Below, one piece after another: positions 23,745 to 32,560 of a DNA stretch of 64,000 nt. A program made the translations under genes and the position numbers. Location of the stretch: the NCBI GenBank assembly GCA_963720695.1, contig CAVRGG010000003.1:306134-370133 (forward strand), in the 5' to 3' direction. This DNA is from UBA668 sp963720695 (lineage in GTDB: Bacteria; Actinomycetota; Acidimicrobiia; Acidimicrobiales; Ilumatobacteraceae). Numbering within the stretch: position 1 is the stretch's first letter; each line of letters starts with the position of its first letter. The notes beneath the pieces are model-generated. The model worked only from the letters and a program-made list of their open reading frames with translations, made no database searches and was not told where the DNA came from.

Positions 23745-24319
23745 GGTCCCGTGGGGGATCCTCGGGTTGGACGTTCGGACTCGCCGTGCTGGTTCCCGCC
23801 GTGTTGGTGGAAGGCGACGGCCAGCATGCCGCGACCCCTGGCGATGCGGCTCTTGACCGTCCCGACCGGGACGCCGAGCATCTCCGCGATCTCGGAGTAC
23901 TCCAGGTCGGCGACGTCGCGCAGCACCACCGGGACCCGGAAGTCCTCGGGCACCGCGAGCAGCGCCGCGTCGAGTGCGTCGCGATCGGCCACCTGGTCGA
24001 GACGCAATCCGGCGTCGGGGTCGGCCAGCTCGTGGCTTCGCTGATCGTCGTGACGCAGCGCCGGCGCCGGGCGGCGTCGGCGGCGACGCAACTCGTCGAG
24101 GCTGGCGTTGGTCGCGATCCGGTAGGCCCACGTGCCGAAGCTCGACCGACCGTCGAATCTGGGGAGACCGCGCACCATCGCGATCATCGCCTCCTGCGCC
24201 GCGTCCGCGGCGTCGGACTCGTTGCCGGTGATGCGCCGACACACCGCTACGACTCGGTCGTAGTGGATGCGAAACAGCTGGTCGAGCGCCCCTCGGTCGC
24301 CACCCTGGGCCGCGGTCAC
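23741..24319 (-). CDS. ECF (sigma-70 family) RNA polymerase sigma factor
   Basis: 192 residues from the GTG at 24319. Sigma region 2 shows 'GALDQLFRIHYDRVVAVCRRITGNESDAADAAQEAMIAMVRGLPRFDG' and 'SSFGTWAYRIATNASLDELRRRRRR'. Region 4 shows 'LLAVPEDFRVPVVLRDVADLEYSEIAEMLGVPVGTVKSRIARGRGML'. The position beside trxB/A, kinase and DUF6049 genes is that of mycobacterial sigM. The family N-terminus ('LDDRALV') lies upstream of the GTG in frame, starting at an ATC (24349) placed 6 nt after a TAGCCT. Confidence 0.9.
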   Translation of the reverse strand: MTAAQGGDRGALDQLFRIHYDRVVAVCRRITGNESDAADAAQEAMIAMVRGLPRFDGRSSFGTWAYRIATNASLDELRRRRRRPAPALRHDDQRSHELADPDAGLRLDQVADRDALDAALLAVPEDFRVPVVLRDVADLEYSEIAEMLGVPVGTVKSRIARGRGMLAVAFHQHGGNQHGESERPTRGSPTGP

Positions 24320-24355
24320 CAGTGCACGGTCGTCGAGCGGTGCAGCGATGGGAGG

Positions 24356-24361
24356 AGGCTA
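24356..24361 (-). promoter_or_regulatory. -10 element before the sigma factor gene
   Basis: Minus-strand TAGCCT. Six nt further lies ATC (24349-24347), in frame with the sigma factor, where other genes of this window have ATG or GTG. Confidence 0.3.
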
Positions 24362-24396
24362 GTGCCCGGCCGAGTCCGCGCAGGGGCAGCTCGAAC

Positions 24397-26175
24397 TCAG
24401 GTGAACGTGAGTTCCTGGATGCTGCCGCGGTAGGGGTTGTTGGCGCAGTCGTTGTTCGTGCCCAATTCGTTGAACGACACGAACAGATATCGGGCGGGAG
24501 TGTCGACCTGGACGGTGACGGTCTCGGCGGCGACACCGTGGAACGAGCGCACCGACGATCCCCAGTCCGGGAAGGCTGTCGGGACGGGTCCGTCGCCGGC
24601 TGCGAACACACTGAGTTGATACGGAGCGCTGCCGATGACGATGGTGAGCACTCCGGTGCGGGCGCTGCCGAGGTCGGCGACGAGGCCCACGCCGCGCTTG
24701 CCACCGAGGTACCGATCGCTGTAGCAGACCGTCGTCCAGGCCGTGCTGACGTTGTCGTCGGTCACCAACGGGATCTGGTCGTCGTGCTCCTCACCGTCGC
24801 CATCGGGATCGAAGCTGTGCACGGCGACGATGCCCACCGCGGCCTGTGGGGTGGCGGCCAGCGTCGTGTCCGCGGCCGGTTGGGTCGTCGGCACGGCGAG
24901 CCCCGAGGAGTCGTCGGTGCCCATCGTGACCCACAGCACGAGGCCGACGACGAGTGCCGCGATGAGCAGGCCGGCCACCACCATCGACGATGGTCCGCTG
25001 CGCTGCTCGTACTTGCGGTTCGGCTGTTGACGCGGCCGCGTCGGGGAGGGAGGCGTTCGGTCGACCCGAGTCGGCGGCGCCACGGCGCGACCGGTGCGAA
25101 CGGGTTGGTAGCCGCTCACAGGTGTCGGTTGGCGAGTCTGGTTCACCGGCGAACTGCGTCGCGGGCCGGGAGCCGTCGTCGACGTGCTCGATGATGTCCG
25201 GGTGGATGCGGTCGCCGCTGCCGCGGGCGTCCCGCGCTGGGGTGTGCCGCGCTGTGGTGTGCCGCGCGTGACGTCTCGACTCAGGTCGTGATCGATCTTC
25301 GGTTGGGCGGCGATGCGTTGCAGTTCCGTCTTCACATCGGCGCCGCTCGTGTAGCGGTCGTCCGGTTTGCGGGCCAGCAGGCGATGGATCAGCGGGGCCA
25401 ATCCGAGCGGCAGCGTGGGGCGCAGCCTGGCGAGGTCGGTGGGATCGCGGTTGAGCCGGGCCAGCGCGGTGTCGGCGTCGGTCTCACCGAGGAAGGGCAC
25501 CCGACCGGCCAGGCACTCGTAGAGCACGAGGCCCAGCGAGTAGAGATCGGCACGCCCGTCGAGCCTGCGACCACGGACCTGCTCTGGCGACAGGTACTTC
25601 GCGGTTCCCATCATCACGTTCGGGCTGGTGAGGTCGTCGTCGGTGGTGCCGGCCAGACCCTTGGCGATCCCGAAGTCGGTGAGCAGCACGCGACCGTCAG
25701 GCGTGATGAGGATGTTGCCGGGCTTGACGTCGCGGTGCACAAGGTTGGCGTGGTGCGCACAATCCAGCGCAGCAGCGACGCACGCACCGATGTGGATGGT
25801 GAGGTCGGGGCTGAGCCGCTTCTGCTCGTCGAGCAGTTGGCGCAGACTCTTGCCGTTGACCAACTGCATCACGACGGCCTGACGTCGCTCGCCGCCGATC
25901 TGCTCCTCGATCGCGTCGTACACGGCGACGATGTTCGGGTGGCTCAACTGCGCGACGGCGATCGCCTCGCGGCGGAACCGTTCCGCCACCACGGGGTCGG
26001 CGGCGAGCATCGGCTTCAGCAGCTTGACGGCCACCTGGCGGGTGAGCGAGAGGTCGGTGCCGAGCCAGACCTCGGCCATGCCTCCTTGCGCGAGTCGACG
26101 CTCCAGCCGGTAGCGCTGGGCAAGAAGGGCAGGGGGCAGCGACGTGGGGTTCGCGCCAGGAATCGTGGCAGACAT
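24397..26175 (-). CDS. transmembrane Ser/Thr protein kinase with discoidin-like outer domain
   Basis: 592 residues. The kinase domain is complete: Gly-loop 'LAQGGMAEVWLG', Lys51 in 'VAVKLL', 'LVHRDVKPGNIL' (Asp149) and 'LTDFGIAKG' (Asp167). A low-complexity linker (~300-395, with three 'RGTP' repeats) leads to one transmembrane helix ('MVVAGLLIAALVVGLVLWV'). The outer ~170 residues ('VHSFDPDGDGEEHDDQIPLVTDDNVSTAWTT...GVGLVADLG') resemble the extracytoplasmic domain of mycobacterial MviN (Rv3910). No MviN/MurJ domain is attached. It likely phosphorylates envelope-growth regulators (inference). Confidence 0.9.
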   Translation of the reverse strand: MSATIPGANPTSLPPALLAQRYRLERRLAQGGMAEVWLGTDLSLTRQVAVKLLKPMLAADPVVAERFRREAIAVAQLSHPNIVAVYDAIEEQIGGERRQAVVMQLVNGKSLRQLLDEQKRLSPDLTIHIGACVAAALDCAHHANLVHRDVKPGNILITPDGRVLLTDFGIAKGLAGTTDDDLTSPNVMMGTAKYLSPEQVRGRRLDGRADLYSLGLVLYECLAGRVPFLGETDADTALARLNRDPTDLARLRPTLPLGLAPLIHRLLARKPDDRYTSGADVKTELQRIAAQPKIDHDLSRDVTRGTPQRGTPQRGTPAAAATASTRTSSSTSTTAPGPRRSSPVNQTRQPTPVSGYQPVRTGRAVAPPTRVDRTPPSPTRPRQQPNRKYEQRSGPSSMVVAGLLIAALVVGLVLWVTMGTDDSSGLAVPTTQPAADTTLAATPQAAVGIVAVHSFDPDGDGEEHDDQIPLVTDDNVSTAWTTVCYSDRYLGGKRGVGLVADLGSARTGVLTIVIGSAPYQLSVFAAGDGPVPTAFPDWGSSVRSFHGVAAETVTVQVDTPARYLFVSFNELGTNNDCANNPYRGSIQELTFT

Positions 26176-26282
26176 GTCCGCACATCGACACTAGTGGTGT
26201 CGGCCCCGGAATCCCGGGCAATGACTCCGATTGCGGTCGCCGTCCGGAGCGTGCGGTACCGGAGCGAGGGCCAGCGGGCAGG

Positions 26283-27131
26283 TCAGCGAGGCGAGACGTT
26301 GAACGCGATGCCGATCGTGCCCCGGCCGGCGTGAGTGCCCACCACGGGTCCGATCTCGCCGACCACGATCTCACCCTCATGGTGAGGTCGCAGCATCTCG
26401 ACGAACGCATCGACGTCAGAGCAGTCCGCCTGCAGGACCATCAGCGTCTCCACGGGGCCCGCTTCGACGAGTTTCTCGACGAGGTAGGCGAGCGCCTTGC
26501 TGCGGGTGCGCTGCTTGCCACCCTGCTCCACCTTGCCGTCGCGCACCTCGATGATCGGCTTGATCGCCAGCGCGGACGCGAGCAGCGCCCGGGCGCCACC
26601 GATGCGGCCGCCCTTCTTCAGGTTCTCGAGCGTGTCGAGCGCACCCCACACCTTGGTGGTCTCGGCGAGCGTGGTGGCCAGCGCGACCACGTCCTCGTGG
26701 GTGCCCCCGTCGGCCGCCAGTTGGGCGGCACGGCTGACGACGAGTCCCAGACCCATCGTGCACTGCTGGCTGTCGACGACGGTGACCTGGATCGTGTCGG
26801 CGACAGAACGGGCTGCCAGTTCGGCCGATTGCAGCGTGGCCGACAACGCACCGCTGAGCATCACTGCGACGATGCTCGTCGCACCCTGGGCCGCGAGCGA
26901 TCGGTAGACCGCCTCGAACTGGCCGGGTGCCGGTGCGGCGGTCTCGGGAAGCGTGGGGGACGCCGCACACTTCGCCCAGAACTCGGCCGGGGTGAGATCG
27001 GCGCGATCGACGTACTCGTGGCCGTCGATGCGGATCGTGAGGGGGACGATCTCGATGCCGAGTTCATCGGCCACCCGCTGGGGCAGGTCGCAGGCGGAAT
27101 CGGTGACGATGCGGACGCGATTGGTGCTCAC
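26283..27131 (-). CDS. DegV family fatty-acid-binding protein
   Basis: 282 residues: 'VRIVTDSACDLPQRVADELGIEIVPLTIRIDGHEYVD' opens the DegV fold with the conserved TDS-D motif. 'LSGALSATLQSAELAA' carries the Ser/Thr that contacts the fatty-acid carboxylate, and 'LENLKKGGRIGGARALLASALAIKPIIEVRDGKVE' is diagnostic. In firmicutes FakB/DegV proteins present fatty acids to the FakA kinase; no FakA-like gene is seen here. The ATG overlaps the DUF6049 stop (ATGA), in the slot where mycobacteria encode murJ/mviN. Confidence 0.92.
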   Translation of the reverse strand: MSTNRVRIVTDSACDLPQRVADELGIEIVPLTIRIDGHEYVDRADLTPAEFWAKCAASPTLPETAAPAPGQFEAVYRSLAAQGATSIVAVMLSGALSATLQSAELAARSVADTIQVTVVDSQQCTMGLGLVVSRAAQLAADGGTHEDVVALATTLAETTKVWGALDTLENLKKGGRIGGARALLASALAIKPIIEVRDGKVEQGGKQRTRSKALAYLVEKLVEAGPVETLMVLQADCSDVDAFVEMLRPHHEGEIVVGEIGPVVGTHAGRGTIGIAFNVSPR

Positions 27132-29230
27132 GAGGGTGGCAGGGTACTCGTTGCGGCGTCGGGCGACAGCGCCGCACCGTCATCGACGCCCGTGCCGTCG
27201 CCCATCGTGACGGGGTGACGACGGGCGGCCTCGGCGGCGGCCCGCGCCCGGCGACTTCGCCGGAAGTGGCGAGCCCACCAGGTGAGCAACACGAGCAACG
27301 CCACGCCGGTGACCAGGTTGCCGATGCCGCTGAGGGCCGTGATGCTGGCGGTCAACGGCACGGGTGGCGTGATGCGGACGTCGCCGAGCGGCGTGATGAC
27401 GTCGAGGGTGACGGGGAATCGACCGTTGGTGCGGGCCTCGATCGGGATCCGCACCTCCTGGAATGCGAACGGCGGCAACTCGACGGTTTGGTCGCCATCG
27501 GGGAACAGCAGCTTCGACGAGCTCATCCGTACCTTGACCGTGAGGGGGATGTCGCTGTTGTTGCGCAGGGTGACCGGGACGGTGCCCGATCGTCCGGTGA
27601 GGTTGAACGAGAACCCGGTCGGCACCTCCACCGAATCGAGCACGGCCTTGTACTGGCGTTGGAGGTCGGCCGCGATGCCGGTGACCTGCGCGTCGGTGAC
27701 GGCGCTGCTCGGCATCACGCCCAGCAGCCGTGTCCACTCGGCGATCCTCGGGTCGTCGGGTGGCAGCATGCTCGAGGTGCTCGCCGCCTGGAGGCCGAGT
27801 CGGTTGCTCACCTCGGTCCGTGCGGCGATGCTGCCGTCGACCTCCTCGGGCAGATCGACCACGACGGGCCCCTCGCCGTTGAGCAACTCGTCGGTGCGCA
27901 CACTGATGTCGTCGAGCGTGGTGGGCCGCAACGCCTCCGTGCTCGCGAGCAACTTGGTGAACTCCTCGAATCCGCTGGGCGAGGGCATCGTGAGGTCGGG
28001 AGTGGCGAGCGTGACGCTGTGCCGGCGCGGATCTCCGCCTTGGTCGACGATCTGCTGGCGTGCCGCGAGCAGATCGGTGACCTGGTAGATGGCCGAGAGT
28101 TGCGGCGTCGTGGTGATCCGGCTGAGCGCGCGGCTCGCGTCGCGATCGACGATCGCCGCATCGAGCGTCACACCAGGGGCGACCGCGATCTGCACCAACT
28201 GGGTGGTGTCGGTGTACCCGCCGAGGGTGTTGGGGAACTGGTCGTAGAGCCGGGTCGGGATCACGAGCAGCCGCGCCCCCAGGTCTCGGAGGAGCACCCC
28301 GCCGCCTCGGCTGAGCGGCGTGTCGACGAGCACGATCGTGCGCTGCGCGGGCGCGGCGACCGATCGGGCGAGGGCGTCCTCGCCGTCGCGGAGCCACTGC
28401 GTGTACAGCGCCTGTTGGTCGTCGGCTGCCGCCGCCGAGGGATCGAGCGGGAGGATCGGTGACGACAGCAGGTCGTTGTGCTGCATCGCGGTGCCGAGCC
28501 GCTCGGCGAGCGCGGCGCCGTCGTCGCCCGAGTCGGGCAACTCGGTGAGCAGGCTGGGCGGGACTCGCACGGAGATCGGGATCGCGCTCGATTCGAGCAG
28601 GTCGGCCAGGTTGGCGAGCTCACGCTTGGTGGCTGCATCGATGATCACGTGCGCGTCGTCGGTCATCCGTACCGGGGTGTCGGTCGTGACCGCCATGCCG
28701 ATCGGCATCGGTTGCTCAGGCTCCTCGTCCTCGGCCGGAAGGCGATGGACGAACGTGAGCACCTCGGCGATCGAGTCCTTGCCGACTTGCAGCTCGACGA
28801 GGACCGGATACAGCCCGGGTTGGGCGAGTTGCAGTGCCGGCGCGGTCCGCCGAGTGGTCTCGACCGGCACGACCGCCTGCAACTGGTTGTCGGGTCGCCG
28901 CGCCACCTGCGTGGGATCGAGGCGGACGCTGTCGGCCGCTCTCGGCAACTCGCCGGCGATCGCACCAGCCACCTCCGCACGAGTGCCGATCGGTCGAAAC
29001 GCGGTGACGACCAACGTGAAGTTGTCCTCGCCGAGTGCGACGCTCGCCGGAAGCTGCAGGGTGAACGCGACGGACCCGGTGCTGGCGACGTTGAAGGTCT
29101 GGGCGACCAGACCGAATCGAGGTGCGAGCGCGGTGACGGCATCCGTCCCGACGAGTGCAGTCGCGCCGAACAACGCCACCGCGACCACGGCGCGCGTGCA
29201 GTGCCCGACGACGCTGCTCCACCTGCTCAT
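27128..29230 (-). CDS. DUF6049 family membrane-anchored protein
   Basis: 700 residues from the ATG at 29230. There is a signal peptide/anchor ('CTRAVVAVALFGATALVGTDAVTA'), a long extracytoplasmic region with beta-rich segments ('SGTVPVTLRNNSDIPLTVKVRMSSSKLLFPDGDQTVELPPF' reads like an Ig/FN3-type domain near 550-620) and one C-terminal helix ('NLVTGVALLVLLTWWARHFRRSRRAR') with a basic inner tail. It corresponds in position to mycobacterial Rv3909, beside mviN and sigM, and is thought envelope-related. It is coupled at both ends by ATGA overlaps (GNAT upstream, degV downstream). Confidence 0.75.
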   Translation of the reverse strand: MSRWSSVVGHCTRAVVAVALFGATALVGTDAVTALAPRFGLVAQTFNVASTGSVAFTLQLPASVALGEDNFTLVVTAFRPIGTRAEVAGAIAGELPRAADSVRLDPTQVARRPDNQLQAVVPVETTRRTAPALQLAQPGLYPVLVELQVGKDSIAEVLTFVHRLPAEDEEPEQPMPIGMAVTTDTPVRMTDDAHVIIDAATKRELANLADLLESSAIPISVRVPPSLLTELPDSGDDGAALAERLGTAMQHNDLLSSPILPLDPSAAAADDQQALYTQWLRDGEDALARSVAAPAQRTIVLVDTPLSRGGGVLLRDLGARLLVIPTRLYDQFPNTLGGYTDTTQLVQIAVAPGVTLDAAIVDRDASRALSRITTTPQLSAIYQVTDLLAARQQIVDQGGDPRRHSVTLATPDLTMPSPSGFEEFTKLLASTEALRPTTLDDISVRTDELLNGEGPVVVDLPEEVDGSIAARTEVSNRLGLQAASTSSMLPPDDPRIAEWTRLLGVMPSSAVTDAQVTGIAADLQRQYKAVLDSVEVPTGFSFNLTGRSGTVPVTLRNNSDIPLTVKVRMSSSKLLFPDGDQTVELPPFAFQEVRIPIEARTNGRFPVTLDVITPLGDVRITPPVPLTASITALSGIGNLVTGVALLVLLTWWARHFRRSRRARAAAEAARRHPVTMGDGTGVDDGAALSPDAATSTLPPS

Positions 29231-29961
29231 GTGAGCGCTCGCTCGTACACGCGCAGCCGGTCGGGCAGTCGGTGAAACCCGGTGTCGCGGTAGAGCGTCA
29301 ACGCGGGCTCGTTGTCGGTCGGGGTGTTGACCAGCACGCGCTGGACGCGCCAGCGTGCCGACCAACGCAGCGAATCGAGGACGAGCGCGCGACCGAGGCC
29401 CTGTCGTTGGTGGGCGGGGTCGACGGCGAGCCGCTGCAGGAATCCGAGGCGGCCGTCTCGGCCGGTGATCGCATACGCGGCGAGGTCGCGAGCGTCGGGC
29501 CCGGCCCGCAGGATGCGGGCGCGGTGTCGGGGGGTCGCGGTGCGGACGTCGTCGATCGCCTCGGGATCGAGTGCCCACGCGGGGCCGAACGCCGCCCGGT
29601 CGACCGCACTGGCCGCGCGGTGCTGATCAGCGAGGAGTCGGCTGGTGGTTCGCTGCGGCGCCGGCGCAGCGGCGGGCGAAGGGTGCTCGAGCAGGACGAG
29701 CTCCTGGATGGTCGCGAACCCTGCGGCCTCGACGCGCGTACTGGCCGTGGCGGCCAGCGCGCTGGTGCGCACGCGGGCGAACCCGGCCGCAGCGAGCTCT
29801 TCGAGCCAGCCGCCGAGCTCTGCCACCGTGGGCAGACGGCGCTGCTGGTACAGCACCAATGAGGCGGTGCCCGGATGCGAGGGAAACGACCGCACCCGGC
29901 AGCTGATGCCGTGTGCCCGCAGTTCGACCGGCGGCGGTCGGCGGTCGGCCTCGTTCGTCAT
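29227..29961 (-). CDS. GNAT family N-acetyltransferase
   Basis: 244 residues. The C-terminal half has the acetyl-CoA motif A, 'LGFLQRLAVDPAHQRQGLGRALVLDSLRWSARW' (Q-x-x-G-x-G/A), followed by 'VLVNTPTDNEPALTLYRDTGFHRL', the usual GNAT end. The N-terminal half is less conserved and may be a degenerate second GNAT module. The target is unknown; position upstream of DUF6049 suggests an envelope or ribosomal link only weakly. Start ATG at 29961 is favoured over 29964 by the -10 spacing. Confidence 0.85.
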   Translation of the reverse strand: MTNEADRRPPPVELRAHGISCRVRSFPSHPGTASLVLYQQRRLPTVAELGGWLEELAAAGFARVRTSALAATASTRVEAAGFATIQELVLLEHPSPAAAPAPQRTTSRLLADQHRAASAVDRAAFGPAWALDPEAIDDVRTATPRHRARILRAGPDARDLAAYAITGRDGRLGFLQRLAVDPAHQRQGLGRALVLDSLRWSARWRVQRVLVNTPTDNEPALTLYRDTGFHRLPDRLRVYERALT

Positions 29962-29968
29962 CATCGCG

Positions 29969-29974
29969 ACGGTA
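29969..29974 (-). promoter_or_regulatory. -10 element for the GNAT-to-cwlM cluster
   Basis: Minus-strand TACCGT, 7 nt before the ATG at 29961. It could drive the whole coupled run GNAT-DUF6049-degV. Confidence 0.45.
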
Positions 29975-30047
29975 GCGCCCGCCGACCGCGCGCGACTCGC
30001 GTGGGGGTCCACGGGATGTGGGGGTGTGATCGGAGGCGGGCTCGGAT

Positions 30048-30053
30048 TAGCGT
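30048..30053 (+). promoter_or_regulatory. -10 element for the deacetylase gene
   Basis: TAGCGT, 7 nt before the GTG at 30061; divergent from the GNAT promoter 74 bp away. Confidence 0.4.
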
Positions 30054-30060
30054 CACCGCC

Positions 30061-31077
30061 GTGACCGTGTTGTTCGCCACCCACGCTGCGTATCTGGACC
30101 ATCTGGCGGGCCCGCGCCATCCCGAACGCCCCGAACGGCTCAACGCGGTGCTCGATGGCGCCGCCCGCGCCGGGCTCGAAGAAGCGCTCGTCGCCGTCGA
30201 CCCGGTCGCGGCCACCCGCGCGGACCTCGAGCGCGTCCATCCCGCGCTCTACCTCGATCGCATCGAACGGATCAGCGCGGCGGGAGGCGGACGTCTCGAC
30301 CCCGACACATATGCGAGCCCCGGTTCCTGGATCGCAGCGACACTCGCCGCAGGTGCAGGCCTCACGGCGGTACGAGCACTTCGCGAGGGTGGCGCCGATT
30401 CGGCGTTCTGCGCAGTGCGACCTCCCGGGCACCACGCGACGAGCACCGAGTCGATGGGCTTCTGCTTCGTCAACAACGTCGCCGTGGTCGCCGCGTCGCT
30501 GGCTGCCGAGGGAGAGCGAGTACTCGTCTTCGACTACGACGCGCACCACGGCAACGGCACGCACGACATCTTCTACGCCGACCCGCGGGTGCTGTTCGTC
30601 AGCATCCACCAGTGGCCGCTCTACCCGGGCACCGGTCGCCACGACGAGGTCGGCGAGGGCCCCGGTCGTGGGTTCACGATGAACATCCCCGTGCCCCCCG
30701 GGACCACCGGCGACGTCTACCTGCACGCGTTCGACGAGTTGGTGGCCCCCTTGGCGGACGGGTTCCAGCCCACGTGGGTGATCGTGTCCGCCGGCTTCGA
30801 CGCGCATCGATCCGATCCCATCACCGAACTCGGTCTTGCCGCGGGCGACTACGGCCCGTTGACGCGACGTGTGCTGTCGCTGGTGCCCGCCGGTCGGCGG
30901 CTGGTCATGTTGGAGGGTGGGTACGACCTCGACGCGCTCGCCAACAGTGCCGCGACGGTCCTGCGCGAGATGGCGGGCGTGACGGGCTCCCCGTTCGAAC
31001 CGACCACCACCGGCGGGCCCGGGCTCACCGCGGTGGGCCGGATGCGCGAGTTCTGGGTACGCGAAGGGCTCCTGTGA
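30061..31077 (+). CDS. histone deacetylase/AcuC/AphA family deacetylase
   Basis: 338 residues from the GTG at 30061. Class II HDAC-like landmarks are all present: 'HPERPERLNAVLDG', 'AVRPPGHHATSTESMGFCFVNN' (catalytic HH), 'VLVFDYDAHHGNGTHDIFYAD' (zinc Asp and His), 'GAGFDAH'-equivalent 'VSAGFDAHRSDPITELGL', and 'LEGGYDLDAL' with its active-site Tyr-containing loop. Likely substrates are acetylated polyamines or acetyl-lysine proteins; which one cannot be told. The stop overlaps the GTG of the CCA-adding enzyme (GTGA). Confidence 0.93.
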   Translation: MTVLFATHAAYLDHLAGPRHPERPERLNAVLDGAARAGLEEALVAVDPVAATRADLERVHPALYLDRIERISAAGGGRLDPDTYASPGSWIAATLAAGAGLTAVRALREGGADSAFCAVRPPGHHATSTESMGFCFVNNVAVVAASLAAEGERVLVFDYDAHHGNGTHDIFYADPRVLFVSIHQWPLYPGTGRHDEVGEGPGRGFTMNIPVPPGTTGDVYLHAFDELVAPLADGFQPTWVIVSAGFDAHRSDPITELGLAAGDYGPLTRRVLSLVPAGRRLVMLEGGYDLDALANSAATVLREMAGVTGSPFEPTTTGGPGLTAVGRMREFWVREGLL

Positions 31078-32510
31078 TTCCGGCTCGGTTCCTGCCGGTC
31101 CTCGAGGAGCTCGAACCCCTGTCGGCTCGATTTCGCGACGCCGGCTTTCGGCTCTACCTCGTCGGCGGCACGGTGCGCGACCTGCTCGCCGGTGAGCTCA
31201 CGGAGGACATCGACTTCGACGCGACGACCGACGCGCGGCCCGACGAGATCAAACGCCTGCTGCGCGGCTGGGCGGACGCGGTGTGGAGCCAAGGCGAACG
31301 CTTCGGCACCATCGGCGCCAAGCGGGTCGGGCCCCACGGTGAGCGCAGCTACGAGATCACCACGCACCGAGCGGAGGCGTACCACCACGACTCGCGCAAG
31401 CCCGACGTCGAGTTCAGCGATGAGGTCGAGGCGGACCTCTCCCGTCGTGACTTCACGATCAACGCCATGGCGCTCGACCTCACCAGCGATGCTCCCACGT
31501 TGGTGGATCCCTTCGGCGGCGCGGCGGACCTGATGACGCGCACGTTGCGAACCCCGTTGGCGCCCGAGATCAGTTTCAGTGACGATCCGCTGCGCATGCT
31601 GCGCGCTGCCCGTTTCATCGCCCGGCTCAACGCGACCCCCGTGCCCGAACTGGTCGATGCGGTTCGGTCGATGCACGCAAGGCTGGAGATCGTCTCCGCC
31701 GAGCGGGTGCGGGACGAGCTCGACAAGCTGATCACCCTGCCGCATCCCACGGCGGGTCTGTGGTTCGCGATCGAGACGGGACTCGCCGATGAGTTCCTGC
31801 CCGAACTACCGGCCATGCGACTCGAACAGGACCCGATCCACCAGCACAAGGACGTGCTCACCCACACCCTGGCAGTGATGGAGAACGTTCGGCCGCCGGC
31901 AGAACAGGGTCCCGACAGGCCCGCCTTCGATTTCCGGCGCACACGTTTGGCGGCGCTGTTCCACGACGTCGGCAAGCCTCGGACCCGTGGGTACCAGAAG
32001 GGCAAGGGCGTCACCTTCCACCACCACGATGCGGTCGGGGCCAGAATGACCCGCAAGAGGATGGAGGCGCTGCGCTACAGCAACGACGACGTCGACGCCG
32101 TGGCCGAGCTGGTGGCATTGCACCTCCGCTTTCACACCTACTCCATGGGTTGGACCGACTCGGCGGTGCGTCGGTACGTCCGCGACGCAGGCCCGTTGCT
32201 GAACGAGTTGAACGTGCTCACTCGATGCGACTGCACCACCCGCAACGAGCGCAAGGCGCTGCAGTTGTCGCGGCGGATGGACGATCTGGAGACTCGGATC
32301 GCCGAGTTGGCCGAGAAGGAGGAGCTGGCGGCGATCCGGCCCGAGCTCAACGGCGCCGATGTCATGGAGCAGTTGGGCATCGGTCCTGGTCCGGCTGTCG
32401 GTCGAGCGCTGGCATTCTTGCTCGAGATCCGACTCGACGAAGGCATCCTGGGCGGCGAGACCGTCCGCACGCGTCTTGACGAATGGTGGCAGACTCAACA
32501 CCCAGAGTGA
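31074..32510 (+). CDS. CCA-adding enzyme / tRNA nucleotidyltransferase
   Basis: 478 residues from the GTG at 31074. The class II nucleotidyltransferase head shows 'RLYLVGGTVRDLLAGELTEDIDFDATTDARPDEI' (GG and DxD), then 'DLSRRDFTINAMALDL', 'DPLRMLRAARFIARL' and 'ERVRDELDKLI'. The C-terminal HD domain has 'LAALFHDVGKPRTR' and 'HHHDAVGARMTRKRMEAL'. It adds or repairs 3'-CCA on tRNAs; the tRNA-Ile gene here lacks an encoded CCA. The mycobacterial counterpart (pcnA, Rv3907c) sits in the same neighbourhood. Confidence 0.94.
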   Translation: MIPARFLPVLEELEPLSARFRDAGFRLYLVGGTVRDLLAGELTEDIDFDATTDARPDEIKRLLRGWADAVWSQGERFGTIGAKRVGPHGERSYEITTHRAEAYHHDSRKPDVEFSDEVEADLSRRDFTINAMALDLTSDAPTLVDPFGGAADLMTRTLRTPLAPEISFSDDPLRMLRAARFIARLNATPVPELVDAVRSMHARLEIVSAERVRDELDKLITLPHPTAGLWFAIETGLADEFLPELPAMRLEQDPIHQHKDVLTHTLAVMENVRPPAEQGPDRPAFDFRRTRLAALFHDVGKPRTRGYQKGKGVTFHHHDAVGARMTRKRMEALRYSNDDVDAVAELVALHLRFHTYSMGWTDSAVRRYVRDAGPLLNELNVLTRCDCTTRNERKALQLSRRMDDLETRIAELAEKEELAAIRPELNGADVMEQLGIGPGPAVGRALAFLLEIRLDEGILGGETVRTRLDEWWQTQHPE

Positions 32511-32560
32511 TATCGTCGAAGGGCACATTCGGCGCGGGACGAACGGAGCAGCGAGAACAC

